In this document: positions 1-11,219 of the stretch, in pieces | Layout: each line of letters begins with the position of its first letter | How positions within the stretch are numbered: the stretch's first letter is position 1 | From: Vicia villosa | Lineage: Eukaryota; Streptophyta; Magnoliopsida; Fabales; Fabaceae | Reading direction: 5' to 3' | DNA: 64,000 nucleotides | NCBI RefSeq assembly: GCF_029867415.1 | Contig: NC_081180.1 | Coordinates: 24,824,808 to 24,888,807, forward strand | Notes under the pieces: model-generated | Told to the model about the DNA's origin: nothing | The model's input: only the letters and a program-made list of their open reading frames with translations | Databases searched by the model: none | Position numbers and translations under genes: made by a program

Positions 1-340
1 GATAAATATTATGTTTTTCAACTATTCTTAATGTATCATAAAAGAAAATCTAAAGGAAAAATATTTCAAAAAATGACATATATATATTTCAATTTTTTAA
101 TAGGGATTAAAATGAAATATTTTTAGGGACCAAAAACATATTTAATCCTATATTTAGATTTAGTACTTTAAATCAACAAAAAAAAAGAAGAAGACATAAA
201 TCAACCAAAATAAAATAATACAAATTATATCATAGTCACTCCATATTGATAAAATCAGCCTCTAAATTGTGGAATAAGAAGAAAAATAAAGAATCTTAAT
301 TGTGTTATTTTTATAGTGGAGAAGTGAAATATGAAAGGTA

Positions 341-1300
341 ATTAAAAAGTTAATAATTTTTTATAGATATTGAAACCGAATTAGTAATTATTAATTTGGT
401 GTGTAATCGACTCAAATTCAATACATTAAATTATGTACATAAAAAGTATTATATGTCATAGAAAAATCAGGAAAAATATTATGTTTTTCAAATATTTTTA
501 ATGTTTTATAAAAAAAATTCTAAATGAAAAATAATATTATTATTTTATAATAATTACTAAGTATGTGATTCATTGGAAAATGTTTTAGTTTTTTAGAAAA
601 AATGTTGATTAAAAAAAAAAGAAAAAAAAGGAGAGAGATATGAGAGGGTAACAAATGGGTAGAATATCTGAAAATATAACAAAAATTGAAAGAAAAACAG
701 AAAATAAAATGAAAAAATATTAGAAAAATGGTTGATTAAAAAAAATATATGGGGGAGGATAATAAATGGGTAGAATATCTGAAAATATAACAAAAATTGA
801 AAAATAAAATTTGTCACCGTTTTAAATAGATGTTAATATTAATTAAAAAGTTTTTAATTTTTAATAGATGTTGAAACCGAATTAGTAATTATTGATTTGG
901 TGTGTAATCGAATCAAATTTATTATATTAAATTATGTACGAAAAAAATATTATACATCATAGAAAAATGAAAAAAAATATGTTTTTCAAATATTTTAAAT
1001 GTTTTAGTAAAAAAATTCTAAATGAAAAATAATTATATTATTTTATAATAATTACTAAGTATGTGATTCATGTTTTAGTTTTTTAGAAAAAATGTTGATT
1101 AAAAAAAAGAAAAAAAATTAGATATGAGAGGGTAACAAATAGATAGGTAGAATATCTGAAAATATAATAAAAATTGAAAGAATATCAGAAAATAAAATGA
1201 AAAAATATTTAAAAAATGGTTGATTGAAAAAAGAGAGAAAAATATGAGAGGATAATAAATGGTAGAATATCTGAAAATATAAAAAAAAAATTGAATGAAA
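341..1300. repeat. Diverged ~500 bp direct repeat, two units plus fragments
   Basis: Two head-to-tail units (about 341-839 and 840-1300) share the same order of blocks: a stretch around 'gaaaccgaattagtaatt', one around 'ttatgtttttcaaatatt', one around 'ataataattactaagtatg' and one around 'ggtagaatatctgaaaat'. A weaker partial unit lies at 1-60 and another at 1310-1440. The DNA is very AT rich and has no credible reading frame; the small open frames here are low-complexity Phe/Leu/Ile strings. The repeat could be an old tandem duplication of a non-coding element. Confidence 0.7.
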
Positions 1301-1612
1301 ATTGAAGAAAAAAAAGATTATATTAGTCTATAACAATTACTAAATTTATGATTTATAAGAAAATGTTGTTAATCAGAAAAGATGGAGAAATATGAGAGGG
1401 TAATAAATTAGTAGAATATATGAAAATGTAATTAAAATTAAATAAAATTATGAAAAATCATATGAAATAAGAGGTACCTTGAATAAACACAAAAATTATG
1501 AGTATGTGTTGATCCATACATGTCAAAAAGACAGAAGCTGCAAAAGAGGTTCAATGGGATTTGGGAGACATTTGAGTTTTAAAAACCTTTGAAACAATTG
1601 ATATGGCTTTTA

Positions 1613-1618
1613 TTTATT
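1613..1618 (-). promoter_or_regulatory. Candidate polyadenylation signal of the defensin-like gene
   Basis: On the minus strand AATAAA lies about 32 bases downstream of the stop codon of the small cysteine-rich gene. Position and sequence fit a plant near-upstream element, but plant poly(A) signals are loose. Confidence 0.4.
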
Positions 1619-1649
1619 AAGACGAATAGAAGAGTAGAATTACATTAGT

Positions 1650-1985
1650 CTATGAGTGACAGCAACAACGCCTACTAGGTTCAGGATCTGGTACGGGATC
1701 TAAACATGTACCACGTTTTTTAAGCTTAAAATTATTAGCGCAGAAATCATTGCACACTTGCTCACCATCTTTCTCATTTGTGCATCTCCAAGCGCACACC
1801 CATCCTGGAGGATCAACCGTACTACTTGTCAATCCTGCAACAAAAATTAATAGCCTGTCATTTCAAATCTTGATGGCTAATTAATAGTATTACAAAAATC
1901 AACGGAACATCTTCTTATTATTACCTGAAACCAAAACAAAAGCAGCCAACAAAATCCACCAAACTCGACAATGATAAGAAGCCAT
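1650..1985 (-). CDS. Defensin-like cysteine-rich secreted peptide, two exons
   Basis: Exon 1 (1925-1985) encodes a start Met and a hydrophobic signal peptide (MASYHCRVWWILLAAFVLVS). It ends at a GT donor (1923-1924); an 88-90 bp AT-rich intron ends in TTGCAG, and exon 2 is 1650-1834. The spliced frame is 81 residues. The mature part has eight cysteines spaced C-x3-C-x9-C-x3-C-x11-C-x12-CCC, ending His-Ser-stop. A signal-peptide exon followed by a cysteine-rich exon is the usual layout of plant defensin-like (DEFL) and legume nodule cysteine-rich genes. The terminal CCC and the acidic, Pro-rich linker before it are unlike classical defensins, so the subfamily is not assigned. Its role (antimicrobial, signalling or symbiotic) is not evident from sequence. 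It has intact frame, splice sites, TATA box and poly(A) signal, so it is probably functional. Confidence 0.82.
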
Positions 1986-2032
1986 TGCGTAGAATTTCAC
2001 TTTGTGCTTTCTTTTGTTGTGTTATTGATGGT

Positions 2033-2041
2033 TGATATATA
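2033..2041 (-). promoter_or_regulatory. TATA box of the defensin-like gene
   Basis: The minus strand reads TTTCTATATATCAACC about 50 bases upstream of the ATG at 1985. This leaves a short 5' leader of roughly 15-25 bases, which is plausible for this gene class. Confidence 0.5.
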
Positions 2042-2059
2042 GAAAACATGTTACATAAA

Positions 2060-3343
2060 TATATTATATTTAAGGTAATTTTTTTATTTTATAATAATGA
2101 ACAATTAAAATAAAACTCAACGTTTTGTATTTATTATATAAAAAGAAATATTTAAGGTAAATACATAAAAAAAATATTATAATCACATTTTTTTAACTTT
2201 AAACAATTTTTTCTATTTTCTATGTAAATAAATTTAGATTATATTTACTTAAAATACACTATAAATTTGACATATTTTAAAATAAGAAAAAGTTAATTTT
2301 TTTACTAAGAATCTTGATTTAAATTTTTTAAGAAATATTTATAATCACCTTTTTTTATAAAAAATTGAAGAGTGATTTAATTGTTAGAAAATTAGGAGAG
2401 ATCTTAATAATTTTATGAGAAAAAGAATAAATTATAATTTAATAAAATCAAAATTATTTATTACCAAAAATAGAATAAAACTATTTTAAGTAAGAATCAT
2501 GAGCCACTAATTAGTCATTTCAAACCATTGGATTAAAATAAAATCAAAGGTTGTCAATGAGTGTAAAGTATTGGTGTAATTTGATCTCTCTTTGTAAGAA
2601 TTGAGAGCTTTTAATAATATTAGGATTTAAATCAACTAGATCGTTGACCCGTGCGATGCACTGATTTTTCAGAATTAAAAATTATAGTATTGATATTTAT
2701 TTTATTATTAGTATATTAAACTATTTTATTAATGTTAACAGTTATAGCAATTACATCATCATATTAGAATATTTTCTACTAATAATATTATCTTATATAA
2801 TTTCATCTTTTATTTATCAAATATTAAATTATTCATAGTTAAAATTAATAGTTAATGCTTAATTAATAAAATTATTTGTTAAAGATGTGGCAGATTAAGA
2901 ATGTTCCCATTTTTAATTTTTAATTTTTATAAAATATTGATTAAAACAAAAATGGATCGAAATTAATTTTAAACTAAGATAAAATTATATAAGAGAATAA
3001 TATTAGTAGAAGTTACCTTAAAAAAACGTAAATTTAAGCTTTAAAAAAAAAAGAAAACGTTATATTTTAGTATTTTTTATGAAAAAAATTCCTAAAAAAT
3101 TCTTAAAATTGTGTGTTATTGTATTAATAAGATTAGGAATAATTTAATATTTCAATAATTATAAAGTTTTAAAACAGAAGCATTCTTAGTCTGCCGCTTC
3201 TATAACAAACAATTCTAATAATTCAAAATTATTATTAGTTAATAATAATTGTGTATAAGAGAGTAGGAAGGTAATATGAAAATATGTTCACAAATAAAAA
3301 ATAATAAGGAAAAATTTATTTAAAAGTTAGTGTAATAAAAGAC
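2060..3343. other. AT-rich intergenic DNA, no gene seen
   Basis: Strongly AT-rich sequence with poly-A and poly-T runs and no reading frame of substance. No transposon ends or TSDs were recognised. Confidence 0.6.

Positions 3344-3434
<91 letters not shown>
3344..3434. repeat. (TA)n microsatellite, about 45 units
   Basis: An essentially uninterrupted alternating TA tract of about 90 bases. Such tracts are length-variable and can extrude cruciforms. Confidence 0.97.
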
Positions 3435-3437
<3 letters not shown>

Positions 3438-5439
3438 AATTAAATCATTAACAACCATTATTTTAATTTTTTATTTAATGTTTATAAATGTCAATTATTG
3501 TAATTAAAATATCTATTTAATTGTAATTTGGCTAAAAGAGTTAAAATTTACGTTTTAATTTGTCATAAAACTTAAATTTAATTTGTTATGTTTCCTTTAA
3601 AATTTAAATTTATCGTTTGGTTGTGCTTCAATGCTATGAAAACTCAAAAATACCGAAACTACTGACGGTCTTATAGAACTGAAAATGTATGATATTGCTG
3701 CATAGTGCCTTGAGATCAGAGGTCATATCAAAATCTAGAGTTTTCTTAGTAATTATTGGTTCTAACAATATGCAGTGTGTTTTGAATTTGGAAAGTGATT
3801 TGGCATAGAATGGCATGACTTTGAGGTATGATTCTATTTCATGAGATGATTATGTAATATACTATCTTGGAGGCTTTGGGTTTTCGCTTATATAGCATTG
3901 TTCTTGAAAATTGTCACATAATTAGGATTATGTATCTTCAAAGTTAAAATATCTGATTATTCTGTGGTCTGTTTGGTGTTATAGATTTTGAGGATGTAAA
4001 AATTTTCCAAGAGGTACCTGTATGGTTTAGTGCCTGCCGTTTCATGCTTTTTAACTCTGTTGGCTTTTACTTATGATATTTTCTAAGCATTCAAATATAC
4101 AAGTTTTTTTGGTTGGTTTTGATTTTGTCTGCAAAGTAGGCAAGTTTGGTTAGCGGAAGATCTATGACAGTTAATTATTTGATATTTAACTATATAAGGG
4201 TGTCGGGCATGCCAATATTCAGTGTACCTTCGTCATCACTATCTTCCTCGCAGCAGGTCCATTTTGTGATGCTAGCCTGCAGGTTGTGGTGTATTAAAAT
4301 TATATGGTGTAGAGGTACAATGTGGAGCCGATGCAAAATGTAATTGGATGCACCTGCTACTTAATGGATGATTGATCCACAGGAAAGTGTAGCAGTAGGC
4401 ATTGCAGCAGTTGTGCTGTCAGTACTAAGGATAGTTGTTCGAAAATGGCACCTATTGGGAGCCCAAGGGTTGACATTTTGGCGAAGATTTGGGAATTAAG
4501 AGTATGCTCTTTTCAAGGGCTCGCTTGATGAGCCATGCTATGCTATACAGTGTTTTGCCTTGAATTACTCTCCTACAGGTGGACGGTGTTAAGAGCTGGA
4601 TACCGAGTTTCCATTTTATCAAAAGCATGCTTACAACATATCACACAATCAGAGGGGGAACTGTTTAAAATCCATTTATTAGAACTTCTTTGTCATTTGA
4701 TCAATCTTTGGAGAAAATGCTTAATGAAAGCCAACTGTTTAAAATCCATTTATTAGAACTTCTTTGTCATTTGATCAATCTTTAGAGAAAATGCTTAATG
4801 AAAGCCAACTCATTTACATGTAATACTTAAGAGTAAATATAAGCAAAAAAAATCTAAAGCTAATCTCTCTGAGTTGTTGAGAGGTTTGTTCTTCTGCAAA
4901 GCCAATCTAACATTAAATTGTCCATAATGTAATTAAGTCCTTAATTCTTCTAGCTAACATTGGGGAACCTGAAAATACATGTATAAGGAATCAGTGTTAC
5001 TGATGGAGAAAATTAAATATATATTTTAATATTTTTTTAGGGGTATACATAAAGAGGGCCTTTGACTTGGAAAAATTAATCCTTAAACGTGTAGCAATCC
5101 TGAATTTATTAAAAGTCCTCTTGAACAGAAGTAGCTTTAGAAAGAAGAGAGAAATTCTCAATTCTCCTTATGCATTTTTGCGGGACCTTTTAAAAACTTC
5201 ATTGACCTTATTTGGAAGGATTCTTCCTAATGCACCATGTTTTGTAGCATATCACTATAATATTTGTTTGAGAAGTGTTGCTGAAAGGCAGAAAACCATT
5301 GTAAAAACAAAAGACAATGATTAGGCAACAAATTATGTTGACTATTTGAATAGGCCACATTCGATTTAATGTTTAGGCTACAATTGGTATAATTTTTATC
5401 ATTTCATTTTTTGCTAAGCAAGAAACTTGAATTAAAGTG
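3435..5439. other. Unassigned 2 kb, possibly decayed genic sequence
   Basis: The base composition around 3900-4600 is less AT rich than the surroundings and includes intron-like pyrimidine tracts ending in AG, so it may be a relic of a gene or captured fragment. None of the short open frames (85 codons or fewer) was recognisable. I see no promoter, RNA gene or transposon end. Confidence 0.35.
4659..4806. repeat. 74 bp tandem duplication
   Basis: The block starting 'aactgtttaaaatccattta' occurs at 4659-4732 and again at 4733-4806 with one visible mismatch (tttgg to tttag). It looks like a recent slippage or break-repair duplication; it carries no recognised function. Confidence 0.9.
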
Positions 5440-6403
5440 AATACAAGGGAACTTAAATTCATAGCAAAGTCAGGTTACAATCTATGAATACAAGAAGGAG
5501 GCAATTGAACCAATCACATAAGGAAGGTTTATTCTCCATCCTGCCTAAAAAATACACCCACACCTAAGAAGTATGTTTGATGTTGTTAACAATCTCTGAC
5601 AAATTGACTATATTTCCTTTAAAGATAATAGTTTTCCTCTCAAGACATATGTTCCAGCAAGTAGATAGCAAAAACACAAGTGAGAGCCTGTGGTATTTAA
5701 AGGCACTGAAGATGTTGATTGTAGTAAAGTTTCGAACGTCATCATCCTCCCAAGATTTTGGAAACCAATTTAACTAAGTGAAAATTGCATTCCAAATAGA
5801 TTTGACAAACTAACATGAGAAGAATAAATGTTTATGCGTTACAAATTGATTGAAACAAAGTACACAACAAATTTGATGATTACTTCTAAAAATACCTCCA
5901 TGTCATAAAACCGAGTTGTAAGTCTATCTTGCAATAAGCGCCAACCGAACATTTTTTTTACTTAGAACAGTGATGAAGTTGTTGTCTTGCTTCGAACCCA
6001 GTCTGAATTTACAAAGCTCAACGTATTTGTAGCTCATAGAATATGTTAGAAGTTGGTTTGATATCTAGTATAATCTTTCATGCATCTGCTTCTGAACAAT
6101 GACCAAACTAACTCACCTTTTGAGATCGTCGACTCACAATATCCCCTCTGCATCGAGGGGCCTGACCCATCGTAAATTCCATGCCTAAAAATTGTCAATG
6201 CACTCGCCCATGTTGCAGACCTTACCATTTCTATCTTGTGACAACAAAAACATATCAAAGAATCCCGCTTTTAACGCCTTGATGTTGCACTAGACATCAT
6301 TCCAAAAATAGATTGATTCACCATTAACCAACTCTCACTTTGAAAGGATTCTGAACCAGTTTAGTTCTCTTTTTTCAACGAAATCGTTAAGGAGAAGATC
6401 TTT
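5440..6403 (-). pseudogene. LINE (L1-type) reverse-transcriptase C-terminal relic
   Basis: Read on the minus strand, interrupted frames give the typical end of plant L1-like proteins: WWKDLLLNDF, then a W-ND / FF-M-LS block, W-LRW-RPLD, a zinc-finger-like C-x2-C followed by HLFFSC, LNWFPKSWEDDD, CWNI-LERKTIIF, SEIVNNIKHTS and LCDWF near the end. Stops and frameshifts occur throughout, so it is dead. It continues on the other side of the hAT insertion (7349-7422), where removing the hAT restores the run leading into WWKDL. The RT core piece at 8745-8922 probably belongs to the same element. Confidence 0.75.
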
Positions 6404-6411
6404 CCACCACA

Positions 6412-7348
6412 CAGGGCCGGTCCTTTGAATTTGAGTGCCCTGGACGAATCAAAAGAGTGGTGCCCCAATTTTTTTTTAACAATAAATACATAAGGATAAC
6501 AAAAATAATTAGATAAAAACACATTTTTATTTGACATTGTGCAAAAAGAATACAAGTATGGATCTTTGAATTGATGTTTATACTACATCAAAACACAAAT
6601 CACTATAAAGAGACTTATTCTTTTTTTACTTTTTCTTCTTGTTATTCTTCTTCTTCTTCTTGATACGATATTTTTTCCTATACAAAAATTGACCAAATCT
6701 TTAAAATTATTTAAATACCATTCTCTTTGCATTTTTTCTTGCAAAATCATTAATAATTTGTTCATAATCAAGGTTTTTCAAAAAAATATTTTCAATTGAA
6801 ATCAACGCAAGACTATTCAATCTATCTTGTGACATAGTAGATCTCAAATAAGATTTTAATAATTTTAATTTAGAAAAACTTCTTTCAACAGATGCAATGC
6901 TAATAAGAATTATCAATATTATTCTACAAACTATGTGTGCATTAGGAAAACAATTAAAAGTATTTAAAGAACTCAATATCATATAACTTGATTTTGATTC
7001 AACTATTAAGACTTCTCTAGTAACTTTCAATTCTTCAAACAAAATTTCACCATGAAAATCAAGAGAAACGTCGTGTTTTGATTCAACTGTCAAGACTTCT
7101 CTAGTAACTTCTAATTGATTTTATTCTATTCTATATATTATTTATGAGAAATTATATTCTTTTATTAATTTTAACTTTTCCCTATAATTTTGTTAGTCAG
7201 TATTTTTCAAAAATAAAATTCTAACAATTTTTATATTAGAAAATTCTATTTTAGTATATATAAAGGTAAAAAAAAAGTTTTTTGGTGCCCCTAAAATTAT
7301 GGGGCCCTGGGCTCCCGCCCCGCGAGCCCGTGCTCAGGGCCACCCCTG
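6412..7348 (-). mobile_element. Non-autonomous hAT transposon, 937 bp
   Basis: The left end begins CAGGGCCGGTCC and the right end, read inward, begins CAGGGGTGGCCCTG, both typical of hAT elements. It is flanked by a perfect 8 bp TSD, CCACCACA (6404-6411 and 7349-7356), the hAT hallmark. Inside is only the C-terminal transposase piece at 6707-7093, so movement would need transposase supplied in trans. It landed in the LINE relic. Confidence 0.93.
6707..7093 (-). pseudogene. hAT transposase C-terminal (dimerisation) fragment
   Basis: A 128-codon minus-strand frame contains the hAT C-terminal dimerisation signature: IASVERSFSKLKLLKSYLRS followed by TMSQDRLNSLALISIE. The family protein is usually 600-800 residues with a BED zinc finger and RNase-H-like catalytic core; those parts are absent here. 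It lies inside the 937 bp element and is a remnant, not an active transposase. Confidence 0.88.
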
Positions 7349-7427
7349 CCACCACAAGGAATCCAAAGTGTTGGATTATAATCCATTCGGACATAGTACT
7401 TTATGAGGAACAATCCCCTATATATAT

Positions 7428-8626
7428 TGAAGGATAGAAAAACACTTAGAAAGGGGGGGTTTGAATAAGTGTAGTCTAAAAACTTGAACGATAAAAACAA
7501 TTTGCACAGTTATTTTAATCCTGGTTCGTTGTTAACTAAACTACTCCAGTCCACCCCCACGGAGTGATTTACCTCACCTGAGGATTTAATCCACTAATCG
7601 CAACAGATTACAATGGTTTTCCACTTAGTCTGCGACTAAGTCTTCTAGAGTATCCTGATCACAACCTGATCACTCCAGGAACAAATGCTTAGACACAAGC
7701 TAAGACTTTCTTAGAGTATCCTGACCACCACGTGATCACTCTAATTACAACTGCTTAGACACAAGCTAAGACTTCCTAGAGTATTCTGATCAACACTTGA
7801 TCACTCTAGTTACTTACAAATTAATGTAATCAAATAAGAGTTTTACAATGCTTCTGAAAAGCTATAATCACAACAGTGATATTTCTCTTAAAGTTTAAGC
7901 TTAATCTCACTAATATATTACAACAACAATGTAGTGAGCTTTGATGAAGATGAAGTTTCTGAGCTTTGAGTTGAACAGCGTTTCAGCAAGTTTTTCAGAA
8001 TAAGTTCATTCAGAATTGGTAACCTTGCTTCTCATCAGAACTTCATATTTATAGGCACTTGAGAAGATGACCGTTGGGAGCATTTAATGCTTTGCGTATT
8101 CCGTACAGCATTGCATTTAAAGTTTCACTCTTTTGTCAACTACCTCGAGCCTTGTTCACGCTGTGTCTACTGACGTTGCCTTTAATAGCTTCTAACGTTC
8201 CTTTTGTCAGTCAGCGTAGCCTGCCATCTTGTACTTCCTTCTGATCTGATGTTTGTGTATACAACGTTTGAATATCATCAGAGTCAAACAGCTTGGTGCA
8301 GAGCATCTTCTTGTCTTCTGACCTTGAAGTGCTTCTGAGCGTGATACCATGAGAACTTCAGTGCTTCTGCTTCTGATCTCAAGTTCTTCTGATGCTTCCA
8401 TAGACCCATGTTCTGATTCTGCTTTGACCATCTTCTGATGTCTTGCCAGACCATGTTCTGATGTTGCATTCTGAGATAAAGCTTCTGAGCGCTGATTTGT
8501 GCATACTCTTTATATATTTCCTGAAAAGGAAATTGCAGTGTATTAGAGTACCACATTATCTCACACAAAATTCATATCCTTGTTATCATCAAAACTAAGA
8601 ATATTGATCACAACAAATCTTGTTCT

Positions 8627-8630
<4 letters not shown>
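7428..8630 (-). mobile_element. Solo LTR of a SIRE/Maximus-type Ty1/copia element
   Basis: On the minus strand the segment starts TGTTAGAACAAGATTTGTTG and ends CTATCCTTCA, giving 1203 bp with TG...CA ends. It has no internal region on either side and is flanked by TATAT (7423-7427 and 8631-8635). The TSD lies in TA-rich DNA, so it is weaker evidence than usual. The terminal sequence and the CAGAA-rich middle resemble SIRE/Maximus LTRs of legumes. It probably formed by LTR-LTR recombination. Confidence 0.8.

Positions 8631-8668
<38 letters not shown>
8631..8668. repeat. (TA)n microsatellite
   Basis: Alternating TA tract of about 38 bases abutting the solo LTR; the insertion target was TA-rich. 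Confidence 0.95.
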
Positions 8669-8672
<4 letters not shown>

Positions 8673-8744
8673 TATACGCTGGACCAAACATTGTTATGAT
8701 CACCATCTCCATTTATTTAACAACATGAGATTAAACAAGAGCAA

Positions 8745-8922
8745 AAAATTTGTTGGGCAAAATGGGTATCGAAGGATATTAAAATCAAAGTCGTCGTGAA
8801 TTTTGAAGCTTTTAAAAAGGTCCAGCTCCGCTGCCTTCTTCACTAAACTCGTAAGATCTTCTCCAACGATTAAGAATAAGAAAGGAGCGAGAGGATCTTC
8901 TTGCCAAAGTTTTTCTTTCCTT
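8745..8922 (-). pseudogene. LINE reverse-transcriptase core fragment
   Basis: The minus strand encodes QEDPLAPFLFLIVGEDLTSL followed by a short frame ending in a Phe-Lys-rich block. This matches the QGDPLSPFLFLL motif of L1-type reverse transcriptases. About 60 residues are readable, and homology stops near 8922. Same strand and order as the relic at 5440-6403, so probably the same insertion, internally deleted and split by the solo LTR. Confidence 0.75.
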
Positions 8923-9033
8923 AATATTTTTTTGTGCTATCATGAAATGATCTTTTCTATACATATATTTCACCTTTTATACTTATTTTTAAAATTTAAT
9001 ATACTCATTAGACAAAAAAATTTACATAAAAAG

Positions 9034-9086
<53 letters not shown>
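9034..9086. repeat. (TA)n microsatellite
   Basis: About 50 bases of alternating TA. Confidence 0.95.
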
Positions 9087-9088
<2 letters not shown>

Positions 9089-10620
9089 TTTATTTCTTGA
9101 GTGTACGTAAAAGAATATTAAAAAAATAAAAGAAGTCAATTAATAAAAATTGTATTGTGGAAGAGAAATTAGGAGATCGATTCCCATTCCAAATAAAAAA
9201 TATATAAGATGTAATCATGTAAACCCAGGCATGATAAAATTAATAGCAATAATATAAAACCAAAGTCCATTAAATAACAATGAAACAAAGTGGAATCTAA
9301 CATTAACATCTTTTCTAAATGTAAAGGTTATTGGTTTTTATTTATTTATTTAACAATTATGTTTGAATATTTTAAAATAAATAGAGTGGAGTTGAGTGAA
9401 AAAAGTGGAACAGAAAAATAAATATTTTACTTTAATATTTGAATATTTTATTTTAAATATTTTATTTTGAATTGATTTAAAAGATCATTAGATTCAATTC
9501 ATTCAAAAATAATGAATTGAAAGTTGTAAAATTACATGTTAAACATGTTTAGAACTAACATGATGCATGAAAACATCTACCATATGATAAAAATACATTA
9601 AATAAGTAGAAATATACTAAAATGCCAATTTACATGGTAAAATGAGATAACTTAAAACACAACGCACCCACAATCACCTTAATGATTAAATGCATGAACA
9701 TAGACAAAGAAGTAATAAGTATTGATATGAATGCGAATCAAATAATATGAAAATAATTAACACTTAGAAACCATAACAAATAGAAAAACATGGTAAAGAA
9801 TAACTACTAAAAGATTATGTATATTACGGTATCTCGCTTTGGAAGATCCTAACTGCACTTCGGAAAGAACAACATAAGCAAGAGTTAGACTATAACCAAC
9901 TCATGCTATGATAAAGGGATCCCACCATAGAATAACAAGCTTTGGTTGTGTCAAAAACTGTTTGAACATACAATCTCACAATTGGTGAACAATGGGGGTT
10001 TAGGGTATGTGCAGAAGAAGATAGCGAGAGAGAAGAGAGAATTAGAGAGAGAGAGAGAGTAATTGAGGGTGAGAATAAAAAATTTCATTAACTTTCATCA
10101 ATCAAAGATGAGGATGCCTCTAAGAGATTTATACAAGTGTTACACAACAATTGATACCTAAAACACATCACTAAAATAACAATAAGATCAGATGTGCACA
10201 TCTCGTTTAAAATTAATAGGCCGTGTTAATTACTAAGACGTAAAAGTAATAAGATTGGGCGAGATCAATATTTTTCTCCTTGAACATTTCACCCCCGCGA
10301 GCTTTTTTGGGTGACTGTGTACATTTTGGATAATTTCTTGGAACAGGTCTATACTCGAATTTCAGAGGACTTAAGTCTTCTTAATGGAAATAAGTGGTTG
10401 GTCTCAAACTAGGAGACATGTGACTTAAATTTCAATAAATAGTCTTGTACAAAGAAGGGAGCAAAGGTTGTAATGTATTATAAATGGATTTTATGGGCTT
10501 AAATTATACCAATAATCCTATATAAACCACCAATCAGTTGAGAGAAATGATGAACATTTAAAATAGGAGTTATCCATATAAGGTCCTTATTGGCCCTCGC
10601 TAATGAGATTAAAACTCAAC
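9087..10620. other. AT-rich intergenic DNA, no gene seen
   Basis: Contains AT-rich sequence, a GA-rich run near 10020-10065, and no frame or transposon end that I recognise. Confidence 0.55.
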
Positions 10621-10721
10621 ATCACGGGTCTCACACTAGTAAGTAATGGTGATTGATGATAGATGGTGGTGATCGGTGATGGTAAAAGTGGCAGTTGTTG
10701 GCGGTAGTTTATGGTGATGAC
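10621..10721. repeat. Degenerate GGT/GAT-rich spacer, left flank of copia insertion
   Basis: A run of GGTGAT-, GATGG- and GGTAG-like words. The same composition resumes at 56834, immediately after the copia right LTR, showing that the whole nest was inserted in this tract. Confidence 0.7.
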
Positions 10722-10873
10722 TGTTGAGATATTATTTTATTATAAGATTAGTAGTATCAATTAAGATATTATTGTATCAAATCTTTCCTGTTTTAGTTTA
10801 TTGATTAGGAGGCTTAGACCTATATATACATGTGTATTCTTTCCACGTAATAATAAGAATGTCATATTCAAGT
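10722..10873 (+). repeat. Copia left LTR
   Basis: Starts TGTTGAGATATTATTTTATT, contains a TATATATA box near its centre, and matches the right LTR at 56677-56828 with only a few substitutions. Confidence 0.9.
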
Positions 10874-11219
10874 TTGTATCAAGGAATCCAACTAGGACCT
10901 CACACATCAGAATGAACAACATCAAAAAGAGACATGGCTCGGTTACTAATACGACTGGAAAAAGAAACTCTAACATTTTTTCCTAACTGAAAAGCTTCAC
11001 ATTGTAAGGACTCTAAATGAGAAATACTGGCCACCATTTTCTTCAACTTGGATAAACTTGGATGACCTAGGAGACGATGTAGAAGATCAGGAGATTCAGT
11101 AGTAACACATAGAGAAGAAGTGGAAGGATGAAGATAGTAAAGACCATGATATTCAGTGCCTATTCCAAGCGCCTCCACCCCTGCTCCGGCTTCATCTCCT
11201 GCTTTTCCCATTGGCATCC
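10874..11219 (-). pseudogene. Inverted GAG-pre-integrase fragment of copia
   Basis: The minus strand encodes LLHRLLGHPSLSKLKKMV, a Cys-containing LESLQCEAFQLGK block, then SLFDVVHSDV, which is the standard GAG-pre-integrase to integrase start of Ty1/copia proteins. The rest of this element is on the plus strand, so this piece is inverted relative to the reverse transcriptase that follows at 11220. An internal stop follows HSDV. It is non-functional. Confidence 0.88.

Noticed and set aside
3634..5324. A possible host gene in the 3.6-5.3 kb region
   Set aside because: Some intron-like signals, but no exon translation that I could recognise and no continuous frame, so no gene is called.
8207..8568. 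Overlapping 74- and 94-codon frames rich in Gln, Glu and Lys
   Set aside because: They fall inside the SIRE/Maximus solo LTR, whose CAGAA-rich sequence yields open frames by chance.
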